The notes beneath the pieces are model-generated. The model searched no databases and was not told where the DNA came from. It saw only the letters and a program-made list of their open reading frames with translations. From positions 29,118-93,117 of the forward strand of contig DATKWD010000015.1 in the NCBI GenBank assembly GCA_035529695.1: a stretch of 64,000 bases of DNA. Reading direction: 5' to 3'. Origin of the DNA: DATKWD01 sp035529695. GTDB taxonomy: Bacteria > Actinomycetota > Acidimicrobiia > Acidimicrobiales > Salinilacustritrichaceae. Made by a program: the position numbers and the translations under genes. How positions within the stretch are numbered: position 1 is the first letter of the stretch; the number at the start of each line of letters is the position of its first letter. Of the stretch, positions 8,400 through 17,058 are shown piece by piece.

Positions 8400-10121
8400 T
8401 CAACCGAGTTCTTCGTCGAGTCGGGTGGCGACCTTGTGGGCGACCTGTCGCGCATGGTCGTCGAGTGGAGCAAGCCGCTCCTCGGTGAGTTCGTCGGAGA
8501 ACCGCAGCCGCTCGACATCGGGGGCGTCGACCGCCCGGTGGAGCCAGCCGGCATGGAGCAGCACCGACACACACGTTCCGTTCGGGGCCTTCGCGGTCGC
8601 GACCGGACCCTTGCCGACCGCCGACGCGTCGAACACCTCGACACGGAAGCCGTCGTCGTTGTGGACCGGCAACACGACGTAGCCGTCGTGGCCGCCGGGG
8701 TCGGAGCCCGCATACCGTGAGCCCCCGGTACCCGGGTCGCGGGGCACGAACGTGGGGCTCGAGATGAAGTCGTCGACGGAGGTGAACTCGTAGCGGTCGG
8801 CCAGCTCGGCCGAGCCACGCCGAAACGACGCCAGCACGCCAGGCGTGTCCTCGGTCGGGATGAGCGACTCGTCGATCCGGTCGGCATACCAGTCGAGCGA
8901 CCGGCGCACGATGTTGCCGGGCCGGCAGCCGTGGTAGGCGAGGTGATGCAGCGTCGGCGCGGACAACCCCTCGGTGCTCCAGTCGATGGCCGAGAGCTGG
9001 AGGTTCCAGCCCCAGTCGGCGTTGCGGGCCTCGACGGTGTCGATCAGCTTCCCCGATTCGGGGTCGATGGTCGCCTCGCTCATGGTCGACGGTGCGAGGT
9101 TCATCGAATACAGCCCCACATGCGCAGGGTCGACCGGATTGTCGTTGCGATCCAGGTCGTCGGAGCCGATCGGGAACGCGAGGTCGAGCATGTCCATGTG
9201 CTCGAAGACGACCCGGACACCGTCGCTGTCGTCCCACACGCCGTAGTAATGACCGGACGGGGGGCCCATCGTGAACTCCTGGGCGCGGAGGGGCTGGCCT
9301 GGCGCCGTTGCCTCGACCGCGTCCTTTCGAAGCAGGTACAGCGGCACGAAGTCGTCGATCGAGACCGACTTCTCACCACCCAACATCGCGCCCGGGTCGG
9401 CCTTGAAGTTGCCCGAGTCGGCCAGGATGAGCCAGTCGCGCGTCTGGCTGATGGTGTGCATCGACCCCGCGACCTGGGCACCTTCGAGCGGCCACGCACT
9501 GACCTCGACGCCGCCGTCCCATCGCACGAGCCAGACGCTCTGCAGGAAGTTGTTGGCCAGGTCGGGAACCAGCTTGACCGTCCACAGACAGTCGCGATCG
9601 GGATCGACGACCGGGTGCGCTGAAGAGAAGAGGAACGGAAGCACGTCGCCGAACAGTGGAAGGCTCGAACCGCCCCACGAGTCGAGCGTGCCGACGTCGC
9701 CCTTCCACTGCAGCGTCAGCGGATCGAGCTCGGCCGGTCGGCCGACGTCCCAGGTGGCGAAGAGCCGATCGCCCCAGGGCAGCGGCGCCGTGTTCGACAT
9801 GTTCGGGGCGCCGAACGGAGCGGTGTAGCCGGTGGGTCCGGCGCTGAACAGGGTGGGGTCCTCGGCGAAGAGGCGGCGAGACGGCGAGTCGATGACTCGG
9901 CTTCGCCAGGCGAGCCTGTCGGCCGGCGCCCCGTGCTTGCCGCGCTCCAGCGACAGCCGTCGCATCATGCCGAAACCGAAGAACGCATGGGCCATCGCGG
10001 GGTCGGGTTCGGGACTGCTGATGACGATCTCGCCGGTGAGGTCGTCGGGCCAGGTCCCCGAGGTGATCTCGAGGTCGAAGTCCTCCGGCGGCGCACTGGT
10101 GAGCGTGCGTGGAATCGGCAT
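8400..10121 (-). CDS. Carotenoid oxygenase (RPE65/CCD family) 2, divergent
   Basis: A 573-residue, longer and more divergent member of the carotenoid-cleavage oxygenase family. The ATG at 10121 is preceded by GAGGGAAAG. Family features are the early GTWPDDLTGEIVISSP and AFFGFGMMRRLSLE (replacing the usual F.GDGM segment). Candidate iron ligands are in FSSAHPVVDPDRD, GSMHTISQTRDW, VFEHMDMLD and the C-terminal LLHAGWLHRA. The substrate is unknown. It reads away from the Rieske operon and shares a 119-nt divergent promoter region with it. That region contains a perfect 15-nt-arm dyad, so this gene may belong to the same regulon. Confidence 0.85.
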   Translation of the reverse strand: MPIPRTLTSAPPEDFDLEITSGTWPDDLTGEIVISSPEPDPAMAHAFFGFGMMRRLSLERGKHGAPADRLAWRSRVIDSPSRRLFAEDPTLFSAGPTGYTAPFGAPNMSNTAPLPWGDRLFATWDVGRPAELDPLTLQWKGDVGTLDSWGGSSLPLFGDVLPFLFSSAHPVVDPDRDCLWTVKLVPDLANNFLQSVWLVRWDGGVEVSAWPLEGAQVAGSMHTISQTRDWLILADSGNFKADPGAMLGGEKSVSIDDFVPLYLLRKDAVEATAPGQPLRAQEFTMGPPSGHYYGVWDDSDGVRVVFEHMDMLDLAFPIGSDDLDRNDNPVDPAHVGLYSMNLAPSTMSEATIDPESGKLIDTVEARNADWGWNLQLSAIDWSTEGLSAPTLHHLAYHGCRPGNIVRRSLDWYADRIDESLIPTEDTPGVLASFRRGSAELADRYEFTSVDDFISSPTFVPRDPGTGGSRYAGSDPGGHDGYVVLPVHNDDGFRVEVFDASAVGKGPVATAKAPNGTCVSVLLHAGWLHRAVDAPDVERLRFSDELTEERLAPLDDHARQVAHKVATRLDEELG

Positions 10122-10148
10122 GGTTGGCTTTCCCTCAGATCAGGCTGA

Positions 10149-10181
10149 CACGCCCACCCTAACACCGTTAGGGTGGGCGTG
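10149..10181. promoter_or_regulatory. Perfect inverted repeat in divergent promoter (probable TetR-type operator)
   Basis: The left arm CACGCCCACCCTAAC and right arm GTTAGGGTGGGCGTG are perfect reverse complements separated by ACC. The core reads CCTAACACCGTTAGG. The site lies between the start codons of carotenoid oxygenase 2 (minus) and the Rieske oxygenase (plus), where a transcriptional repressor would act on both. A near copy of the core, CCTAACACCGTTCGG, lies at 20437-20451 upstream of the ABC substrate-binding gene, in the operon that ends with a TetR gene. Length and symmetry suit a dimeric TetR-family operator; a terminator is unlikely between divergent starts. The regulator assignment is inference. 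Confidence 0.65.
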
Positions 10182-10240
10182 GCACGGAACACCTGCCGGG
10201 TGCGACGAACTCATCACCCGGCGACGACACGAGGGGAACC

Positions 10241-11455
10241 ATGGACGCTGCGCTCGAGACCACCATCCGATCGAGGATGGCGGAGGAGAAGGAACGGACC
10301 GATCCGCCGGTCGACGGCGTCGAGGTCCCACCGATCCCGGTCGGTCGCTACTACGACCCCGAGTTCTTCGCGCTCGAGAAGGCACACATCTGGTCGCGGA
10401 GCTGGCTCTTCGCCGGGCACGCCTCGCAGGTGGCCGAGACCGGTGCCTACCTCCGCTTCGAACGAAGCGGATCGCCGATCGTGATCGTGCGAGGCGAAGA
10501 CGACGTGATCCGAGCGTTCTACAACAGCTGCCGCCATCGCGGCGCGCCCGTCGTGCGTGACGAGTGCGGGACGGCTCGCCGCCTCACCTGCCAGTACCAC
10601 TCGTGGTCCTACGGCATCGACGGCGAGTTGAAGGCCGTGCCCGAGAGCAGGTCGTTCGTCGACATCGACACCGATTCGCTGGGCCTCATCCCGGTCCGGT
10701 GCGAGACCTATCAGGACTGGATCTTCGTCAACGAGGATCCCGACGCCGAGCCGCTCGGCGACGCACTCGGACCGCTTGTCGACCAGATGGGCGAGATCAA
10801 CGGGGCGTCACTCCGCCGTCTCGGAACGCAGACCCATCAGATCAACGCCAACTGGAAGGTCGTCGTCGACGCGTTCCTCGAGGTGTACCACGTGCGAACC
10901 GTCCACCCGGACAACGCCGCGTTCCTCTACGACGACCATTCGGTCACGGTCACCATGCTCCCGAAGGGCCACAGCCGGCTCACCGTGCCCAAGTTCGAGA
11001 TGATGATCGACATCGTGGCGCCGTCGCCCGAAGGCGACAATCCGTCGGTCGGCAGCCTGTGGCGCGAGACGAGCACCTCGTTCGGCATCTTCCCCAACGT
11101 CATCGCCCCGATGGACACCGGCGCCTTCGCGTTCCTCTGTGCGTGGCCGATCGACGAGCGCACCACCGAACTCGAGCTCGCCTGGTGGGCTCCCGACTGG
11201 GGTGATGGCGACGCTCCGGACGAACACGTCATGCGCATGACGCTGTTCGAGACGGTGATGGGTCAGGACATCGCCAACATGGCCCCGATCCAGGCATCGA
11301 TCGAGTCGCCGGGCGCCCGACCGTTCCAGATCGGCTGGCACGAGCGGCTCATCCACCACTTCCACCGGGCCGTCGACCTCGCCATCGGCGAAGAGAACGT
11401 CCCCGCCGAACTGACCGTGTCCGATGCCCTCGACGGCCACGTCGGCCTGATCTGA
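10241..11455 (+). CDS. Rieske [2Fe-2S] ring-hydroxylating oxygenase, alpha subunit
   Basis: A 404-residue Rieske non-haem iron oxygenase. The [2Fe-2S] ligands are C97-x-H99 (in NSCRHRGAPV) and C117-x2-H120 (in LTCQYHSWSYG). The mononuclear iron motif follows at about residue 205-225 (NWKVVVDAFLEVYHVRTVH), with the expected Asn/Asp and two His. Such enzymes hydroxylate or demethylate aromatic, steroidal or quaternary amine substrates using a reductase partner; no reductase or ferredoxin gene lies next to it. It is the first gene of a plus-strand operon of six genes (10.2-16.5 kb) and its promoter region contains a large dyad. The ATG at 10241 follows GAGGGGAACC. Confidence 0.93.
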   Translation: MDAALETTIRSRMAEEKERTDPPVDGVEVPPIPVGRYYDPEFFALEKAHIWSRSWLFAGHASQVAETGAYLRFERSGSPIVIVRGEDDVIRAFYNSCRHRGAPVVRDECGTARRLTCQYHSWSYGIDGELKAVPESRSFVDIDTDSLGLIPVRCETYQDWIFVNEDPDAEPLGDALGPLVDQMGEINGASLRRLGTQTHQINANWKVVVDAFLEVYHVRTVHPDNAAFLYDDHSVTVTMLPKGHSRLTVPKFEMMIDIVAPSPEGDNPSVGSLWRETSTSFGIFPNVIAPMDTGAFAFLCAWPIDERTTELELAWWAPDWGDGDAPDEHVMRMTLFETVMGQDIANMAPIQASIESPGARPFQIGWHERLIHHFHRAVDLAIGEENVPAELTVSDALDGHVGLI

Positions 11456-11471
11456 CCGGACACGAGACGCC

Positions 11472-12815
11472 GTGACCGACGAGATCCTCATCACCGGTGG
11501 CACGCTGATCGACGGTTCGGGCTCGGCGCCACAGCCCGACACCGACGTCCTGACTCGCGGCGATGCCATCGCCGCGATCGGCGCAGCCGCGACCGCGGCC
11601 GCCTCGGCCGGCGCGGTGCGCATCGATGCCACCGGCAAGACCGTGATGCCGGGGCTGATCGACGCCCACGTCCACTGCACGTTCGACGACGTGTCGTCGA
11701 ACGACGAGCTGTTCTTCCACCGCGACCCGGCCACCGCTGCCGTCGTCACGGGGTTCAACCTCCCCAAGCTGCTGCTCGCAGGTGTGACGTCGATGTTCGA
11801 TCCGGACACGCTGTTCGAGATGGGGCCCGCCATCCGCAACGCGGTCGATGCCGGGGTCATCGAGGGTCCCCGCATGACCGTGGGCGTCCAAGCGCTGCTC
11901 ACCTCGGTGGGTGGGACCGCTGGAAAGCTGATCCCCGACGAGGGAAAGGTCGGGTACGCGCGGGTCGTCAACACCACCGACGAGATGGTCGTCTGGACTC
12001 GGCGCCACATCAAGGCAGGTGCCGACTGGATCAAGATCCACGCCACCGGCCGGATCCCGGGCAAGGCGGGCGAGCTCCCGGTCTGGACCGAAGACGAGCT
12101 CCGCGTCGTGTGCGAAACCGCGCACGACCTCGACACGCTGGTCACCGCCCACTGCCGCGACGCGACCTCGACCCTTCGGGCCGCACGAGCCGGCGTCGAC
12201 CTCATCCTGCACGGCTCGTTCATGGACGAATCAGGGCTCGAGGCCGTGGTCGAGGCCGGCGCGGCCCTGTGCCCGACGTTCACGTTCCTGGCAAACCTCG
12301 CCGACCACGGCGATGCGGTCGGGGCGGGTGAGGGCATGACCGACATCTTCCGCGGCGAGATCGAAGCGACGGGCGAGATGATGCGGCGAGCCTTCGATGC
12401 CGGCGTTCCGATCCTGTGCGGGTCCGAATCCGGCTTCGCGCTCACGCCCTACGGCCACTGGCACGCCCGTGAGATGGAGGTGTTCGTCGACGCGCTCGGC
12501 CTCAGCCCCCTCGACGCGATCACGTGCGCCACGGCAAACGGGGCCATCGCCATGCGTCGCACCGACATCGGTCAGGTCATCGAAGGGTGGGCCGCCGACC
12601 TCCTCGTGGTCGATGGCGACCCGTCGACCGACGTCACGATCCTGGCAGACCGATCGAAGCTGTCTGCGGTGATCAGCCGCGGGCGTTCGGTGGAACTCGA
12701 GCGACCGTGGCCGACGCGGTCGTCACTGCCGGACGAGCGGGTCGCCTCCTGGGCACGCGACATCCTGACCCGCGAGCGCGCCGGGCTTCCCGGGCCGATG
12801 GGGGCACCGACGTGA
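11472..12815 (+). CDS. Amidohydrolase family metal-dependent hydrolase
   Basis: A 447-residue amidohydrolase (imidazolonepropionase/prolidase-like branch). It has the N-terminal composite barrel strand ITGGTLIDGSG and the first metal motif GLIDAHVHCTF. Further barrel ligands are the Lys/His segments ADWIKIHATGR, LVTAHCRD and LILHGSFMDE, with the closing Asp region near LCGSESGFAL. The C terminus has AADLLVVDGDP, typical of the returning beta-sandwich. It hydrolyses a C-N or ester/lactone bond of an unknown substrate. The GTG start at 11472 is 16 nt after the Rieske stop, and the stop overlaps the next start by 4 nt (GTGA), so translational coupling is likely. Confidence 0.9.
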   Translation: MTDEILITGGTLIDGSGSAPQPDTDVLTRGDAIAAIGAAATAAASAGAVRIDATGKTVMPGLIDAHVHCTFDDVSSNDELFFHRDPATAAVVTGFNLPKLLLAGVTSMFDPDTLFEMGPAIRNAVDAGVIEGPRMTVGVQALLTSVGGTAGKLIPDEGKVGYARVVNTTDEMVVWTRRHIKAGADWIKIHATGRIPGKAGELPVWTEDELRVVCETAHDLDTLVTAHCRDATSTLRAARAGVDLILHGSFMDESGLEAVVEAGAALCPTFTFLANLADHGDAVGAGEGMTDIFRGEIEATGEMMRRAFDAGVPILCGSESGFALTPYGHWHAREMEVFVDALGLSPLDAITCATANGAIAMRRTDIGQVIEGWAADLLVVDGDPSTDVTILADRSKLSAVISRGRSVELERPWPTRSSLPDERVASWARDILTRERAGLPGPMGAPT

Positions 12816-13585
12816 GCCGGCCGAAACTGCTGGTCACCGGCGGTGCCGCCGGATTGGGCGCTGCGATCGGTGCCGCCGCAGCCGAGGCCGGCTACCGCCT
12901 CGGGTTGTTCGACGTCGATGCGGACGCCGTTGCATCGACCGCTGCCGCCATCGACGGTTCGACGGCGCTCGTCGGCTCGACCACCGATGCCGATGCCGTC
13001 GAGGCCGCCCTCGACGAGTTCGGAACGCCTGACGTCCTGGTCAACAACGCGGGCATCGTTCGCTTCGGCCCGCTGCTCGATCTCGACGAGACCGACTGGC
13101 GAACCGTGGTCGAAGTCAACCTCACCGGGACCTTCGTCACCGCGAGAGCCGTGGCCCGTCGCATGATCGACATCGGTCGGGGCTCGATCGTGAACATCTC
13201 GTCGATGAACGGCGTCGCCGCCGGCCCCAACTCGGGTGCCTACGGAGCCACCAAGGCGGCGATCGGCCTCCTGACCCAGCAGATGTCGCTCGAGTGGTCG
13301 CCCACGCTTCGCGTGAACGCCGTGGCTCCGGGCTTGATCGATGCCGGGATGTCCGAGCAGGTCTACGCCGATCCGGCCACCAGAGCCGCACGCGAGCAGC
13401 GGGTCCCGATGGGACGCCTGGGCCGGGCCGACGACGTGGCGAGCGCGGTGCTGTGGCTGGCCTCGGACGCAGCGTCCTACGTCACCGGACAGACGCTGCT
13501 GGTCGACGGCGGGGTGACGGGCGCCATCATCACGACCCTGCCTCGCCCGCGCTCGGTCGACGGCGTGGGCCACCGCGACCCATGA
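12812..13585 (+). CDS. Short-chain dehydrogenase/reductase (SDR)
   Basis: A 257-residue classical SDR. The NAD(P)-binding motif is TGGAAGLGAAIG at the N terminus, followed by D at the end of beta-2 (LFDVDAD, suggesting NAD preference), NNAG at about residue 80, and the catalytic Ser...Tyr-x3-Lys in ISSMNGVAAG...YGATK. The C-terminal VTGQTLLVDGG segment is also present. It oxidises an alcohol or reduces a ketone of the pathway substrate. I chose the GTG at 12812 because it overlaps the amidohydrolase stop (GTGA) and the fold starts a few residues later; the frame is open further upstream but only as a shadow. The stop overlaps the next gene (ATGA). Confidence 0.92.
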   Translation: MSRPKLLVTGGAAGLGAAIGAAAAEAGYRLGLFDVDADAVASTAAAIDGSTALVGSTTDADAVEAALDEFGTPDVLVNNAGIVRFGPLLDLDETDWRTVVEVNLTGTFVTARAVARRMIDIGRGSIVNISSMNGVAAGPNSGAYGATKAAIGLLTQQMSLEWSPTLRVNAVAPGLIDAGMSEQVYADPATRAAREQRVPMGRLGRADDVASAVLWLASDAASYVTGQTLLVDGGVTGAIITTLPRPRSVDGVGHRDP

Positions 13586-14298
13586 CCGGGTCGGGAACTG
13601 CACTGTTGCTCACGGGTGGACACAGTCATCCACCCGAGATGTCGATCGAGGCGCTGCGCGAGGTCACGACCGGTGCTCGGCTCCGCCCGATCGTGACCAC
13701 CGACCTCGAGGTGGCTCTCGACGACCTCGGCCGGAGCAATCCGTCGTTGGTGGTGGTCAACGCCTTGCGTTTCACCATGCCGCACCCTCGCTATGACGAG
13801 TTCCGTGACGCGTGGGCGTTCTCGCTGTCGGCACCGGCTCGGCGCGCCTTCGCCGAGTGGATTCGGAGAGGGCATCCGGTCCTGGCACTCCACAGCGCAC
13901 TGGTGTCGTTCGACGACTGGGACGAATGGGGCGACCTGATCGGCGGCCGATGGGACTGGAACGCGTCACATCATCCGCCGGTCGGCCCGGTCGAGGTCCA
14001 CTGTGACCCGACCCATCCGGTGACTCGGGGACTCGGCGACTTCACGGTCACCGACGAGAGCTATGTCGACCTCGACGTCCGGGACGGCAACACCCTCGTG
14101 GCGACCTCGGCCACCACGAGTGGTGGCCCGCAACCTGCGTGCTGGCTCCGCGAGGTCGACGGGTCACGGGTCGCGGTCAGCGCCCTCGGCCACGACACCG
14201 AGTCGCTCGACCAACCCACCCACCGAGCCCTCCTGGCTCGCCTCGTCGACTGGCTGCTCGACGATCGACCCGATGCCGAGGAGGCACCACCCGCATGA
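13582..14298 (+). CDS. ThuA-like domain protein
   Basis: A 238-residue protein of the ThuA-like (class I glutamine amidotransferase-fold) family. It opens with ALLLTGGHSHPPEMSIEAL and contains the family patterns LVVVNALRFTM, RGHPVLALHSAL, and WDWNASHHPPVGPVEV with PTHPVTRGL. The His in LALHSA sits where ThuA-like proteins have a conserved small-residue/His turn. ThuA proteins occur in sugar or polyol catabolic operons and their chemistry is poorly defined. The gene is the fourth in the Rieske operon and overlaps the preceding SDR by 4 nt. At its 3' end the string ATGAGCAACGA occurs twice (14295 and 14312). Confidence 0.8.
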   Translation: MTGSGTALLLTGGHSHPPEMSIEALREVTTGARLRPIVTTDLEVALDDLGRSNPSLVVVNALRFTMPHPRYDEFRDAWAFSLSAPARRAFAEWIRRGHPVLALHSALVSFDDWDEWGDLIGGRWDWNASHHPPVGPVEVHCDPTHPVTRGLGDFTVTDESYVDLDVRDGNTLVATSATTSGGPQPACWLREVDGSRVAVSALGHDTESLDQPTHRALLARLVDWLLDDRPDAEEAPPA

Positions 14299-14311
14299 GC
14301 AACGAGCCCAG

Positions 14312-15514
14312 ATGAGCAACGAAATCGTGGTGACGACGCACGAGCGCGCGCTCGAGGTCTATCGCAACAAGGACCTCCGCCAAGGGTTGTATGACGACGG
14401 CGATGTGGTGATGAGCGACGTCCTCGTCAACCTGCACGGCGACGCCCACCGCGCCCGACGTCGGCTCGAGAACCGCCTGTTCCGGCGACCGTCGCTGCTG
14501 CACTACGAACAAGATCTCTTCGGCGACGTCATGGAGACGACGCTGCGACCCCACGTCGAGGCCGGCGAGGCCGACCTGGTCTCGCTCGGTCACCAGCTGA
14601 TGATGAATCTCGCTGCGCTGACGGCAGGTGTCGACCGACCCGAGGGCACGCCGACCGAGACCGATCGGCTGTACGCCTACCTCCGGATCTTCATCGAGGG
14701 GGCCACCCTCGGGACCTACACGGGCGATCGAGACGCAAAGCGGGCCGAGGTGGCAGACGCGCTCGTCAGGTTCGACGACGAGTTCCTCGCTCCGGCCATC
14801 GAACGCCGAACCGCAATCCTCGACTCGATCGACAAGGGTGACGAGGACGAGTCCACGCTCCCGCCCGACGTCCTCAGCATCCTGCTGTCGAACGAAGACG
14901 ACCTGCATCTGCCGCACGAAACGGTGCGCCGCGAGGTGGCCTTCTATCTGCTCGCCGGCGCGCACACGTCGGCCACGGCCTTCACCCGCGTCACCCACAA
15001 CATCCTCAGCTGGGTGGGGGCACATCCCGCGGATGCGAAGCGGGCGGTGACCGACCGCGAGTTCGTCCAGCGATGCACGCAGGAGACGATCCGCCTCGAA
15101 CCGTCGAGCCCGACCGCCGCCCGGTGGGCTCTGGCCGACATCACGCTCGACGACGGCACCCAGATCGCCGAGGGCGACCGGGTGATCATCGATCTGATGG
15201 CGGTCAACCGGGACCGGTCGGTCTGGGGTCCTGACGCGCCTGCGTTCGACCCGGAACGGATGATCCCCGACGGCGTCCCTGCATCGGGCCTGAGCTTCGG
15301 CCACGGCATGCACCACTGCATCGGCTACGAGTTGGCTGCCGGCGCTGCTCTGCGAGCGAACCAGACCGCCGACGAACGGTTGTGGGGGCTCGTGCCGATC
15401 GCGGTCCAGTGGCTCTTCGACCACGGCTGCGAATCCCACCCGACCGACGCTCCCGAGCCGGACGAGTCGACGACCCGGCCGTACTTCGGGCGGTATCCGG
15501 TCGTCTTCGCGTGA
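14312..15514 (+). CDS. Cytochrome P450 (His-Thr-type I-helix)
   Basis: A 400-residue soluble bacterial P450. The haem-binding signature GLSFGHGMHHCIGYEL has its axial Cys near residue 336. The ExxR motif is in QETIRLEPSSP. The I-helix motif is LLAGAHTSATAF: the usual acidic residue before Thr is His, reminiscent of CYP51-type helices (AGHHTS). The N terminus before the C-helix (HGDAHRARRRLENRLF) is about 40 residues shorter than in typical bacterial P450s. The only good start is the ATG at 14312, 13 nt after the ThuA-like stop. It probably hydroxylates an intermediate of the operon's pathway. No dedicated ferredoxin gene is adjacent; ferredoxins occur at 52.8 and 53.7 kb. Confidence 0.9.
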   Translation: MSNEIVVTTHERALEVYRNKDLRQGLYDDGDVVMSDVLVNLHGDAHRARRRLENRLFRRPSLLHYEQDLFGDVMETTLRPHVEAGEADLVSLGHQLMMNLAALTAGVDRPEGTPTETDRLYAYLRIFIEGATLGTYTGDRDAKRAEVADALVRFDDEFLAPAIERRTAILDSIDKGDEDESTLPPDVLSILLSNEDDLHLPHETVRREVAFYLLAGAHTSATAFTRVTHNILSWVGAHPADAKRAVTDREFVQRCTQETIRLEPSSPTAARWALADITLDDGTQIAEGDRVIIDLMAVNRDRSVWGPDAPAFDPERMIPDGVPASGLSFGHGMHHCIGYELAAGAALRANQTADERLWGLVPIAVQWLFDHGCESHPTDAPEPDESTTRPYFGRYPVVFA

Positions 15515-16500
15515 GCCGATCGATCGCCGGAGGGCACATCGACGTCCACGCCCACGTCGTGCTCGAAGCCACGCTCGGCGCGGCCGGCGCCCACGGGCCC
15601 GAGATCGAGCGAGGCGGTACCCGCCCTGTCTTCCGCGTGGCCGACTGGCGTCTCGAGGGGGTCGACTACCGAGGCACGGCGTTCATGGATGCCGACGTCC
15701 GCGTCGCCCGCATGGACCAGGTCGGCATCGGGCACCAGGCCCTCACCCCCAACCCCCTCACGTGGTTCCACCACATCGACCCCGCCGCCGCAGTCCGCTA
15801 TTGCCGGCTCCACAACGCCGCGCTCGCCGAACACATCAGCGAGCATCCCGATCGCCTGTCCGGGCTGGCGCAGCTGCCGGCGCAGGATCCTGCAGCCGCG
15901 GCACGCGAGCTCGCCGAGTCGGTCGAGGTGGACGGCCTTTCCGGTGGGGCCATGGGCACGGACCCGGGAGTCCCTCTCGACGATCCGTCGCTCGAACCCA
16001 TCTGGGCCGCCGCCGAAGGCCTCGACGTCCCGATCTTCCTGCACCCTGCGCCAGCCGGTATCGACGGGCCGGTCGTCGACGAGCGATCGGCGAGCCACGA
16101 CTTCGACCTGCACGGTTGGTTCTGCCACGAGGAGACACTGGCCGTGGTGGCACTCGTCGTGGGTGGCGTCCTCGACCGGCATCGCAGACTCGACGTCTGC
16201 ATCTCGCACGGCGGCGGCTCGATGGCACTGCTCTACGAACGCATCCGCCACGCCATGGCCACTCGACCCTCTGGAAGCGGCGACCCCGACGACATCGATC
16301 GCGGTCTGGCCCGGTTGTGGTTCGACAACCATGTGGGCGACCTCGCTGCGGCCCAGCTCCTCGAAACCCGGGTCGGGACCGACCAGCTGGTGCTCGGGAC
16401 GAACTTCGCCGGTTGGGACGATTGCGGACCCGAGGCGTTCGGGGTCGACGCCACCGTCCTTCGTGCCAACGCGATCCGGTTACTCAGGCTCGATCGTTGA
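15511..16500 (+). CDS. Amidohydrolase 2 / ACMSD-type decarboxylase-hydrolase
   Basis: A 329-residue TIM-barrel enzyme of the amidohydrolase-related (ACMSD-like) family. The first metal motif is GGHIDVHAHVV at residues about 6-16. The segment PIFLHPAP (about 175) gives the central His, DVCISHGGGS (about 230) the next His, and LWFDNHVGD...LVLGTNFAG the C-terminal Asp region, where Asn replaces the more usual Asp-Tyr-Pro pattern. Members decarboxylate or hydrolyse ring-cleavage acids, so it may act on a product of the Rieske or P450 steps. The GTG start overlaps the P450 stop (GTGA). It is the last gene of the operon and converges immediately with the TetR gene. Confidence 0.88.
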   Translation: MSRSIAGGHIDVHAHVVLEATLGAAGAHGPEIERGGTRPVFRVADWRLEGVDYRGTAFMDADVRVARMDQVGIGHQALTPNPLTWFHHIDPAAAVRYCRLHNAALAEHISEHPDRLSGLAQLPAQDPAAAARELAESVEVDGLSGGAMGTDPGVPLDDPSLEPIWAAAEGLDVPIFLHPAPAGIDGPVVDERSASHDFDLHGWFCHEETLAVVALVVGGVLDRHRRLDVCISHGGGSMALLYERIRHAMATRPSGSGDPDDIDRGLARLWFDNHVGDLAAAQLLETRVGTDQLVLGTNFAGWDDCGPEAFGVDATVLRANAIRLLRLDR

Positions 16501-17058
16501 TCAGCTCGGCTGGAGCCCGTCGAGCAGACCGCCGACGACCCGAGTCGCGAGATCGTTCGGATCACCGAGTCCTGGCGCCATGATCACCACCATGGCGACG
16601 CCGTGTGCTGCGGCCCACAAGGAGACTGCGATGTCGAGGGGATCGTCTGGGCGCAGCTCGCCGGCCTCGATCGCCGACCGGATGTGGTCGAGACCCTCGT
16701 CGAAGAGCGCGCTGGCGGCGGGATGTTCGATGCCAGGGTCACCGATGATGGCGCCGGGCGAGAACCGGTGCATCAGCATGAAGAGCTGCGGGTGCTCGAC
16801 GGCGAAGGCGACGTAGGCGCGACCGGTCTCGAGCAGCCACTCGAGCGGAGAGCCCGAGATCAGCTCCCAGCGGGCATGGAGATCGTCGTAGCCACGTTGG
16901 GCGATGATGCGGAGAAGCTGGTCACGCGAGTCGAGATGCTCGTAGAGCGCCGGCGCGCTGACGCCCAGATCACGTGCGAGTCCGCGCATCGAAAGCGCGT
17001 CGGAACCGCCGTCTTCGATGATCGACGTGGCGCCGTCGACGATCTCGTCGAGGTTCAT
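16501..17058 (-). CDS. TetR family transcriptional regulator
   Basis: A 185-residue TetR repressor. The N-terminal HTH is MRGLARDLGVSAPALYEHLDSRDQLLRII, with the family recognition-helix pattern (A-L-Y-x-H). A C-terminal all-alpha ligand-binding domain follows. It is the last gene of the minus-strand transporter operon, and its ATG overlaps the stop of the fused permease gene by 4 nt. It is the natural candidate to bind the CCTAACACCGTT-type dyads at 10149-10181 and 20437-20451 and so co-regulate uptake (including itself) and the Rieske operon. That pairing is inference from position; the ligand is unknown. Confidence 0.93.
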   Translation of the reverse strand: MNLDEIVDGATSIIEDGGSDALSMRGLARDLGVSAPALYEHLDSRDQLLRIIAQRGYDDLHARWELISGSPLEWLLETGRAYVAFAVEHPQLFMLMHRFSPGAIIGDPGIEHPAASALFDEGLDHIRSAIEAGELRPDDPLDIAVSLWAAAHGVAMVVIMAPGLGDPNDLATRVVGGLLDGLQPS

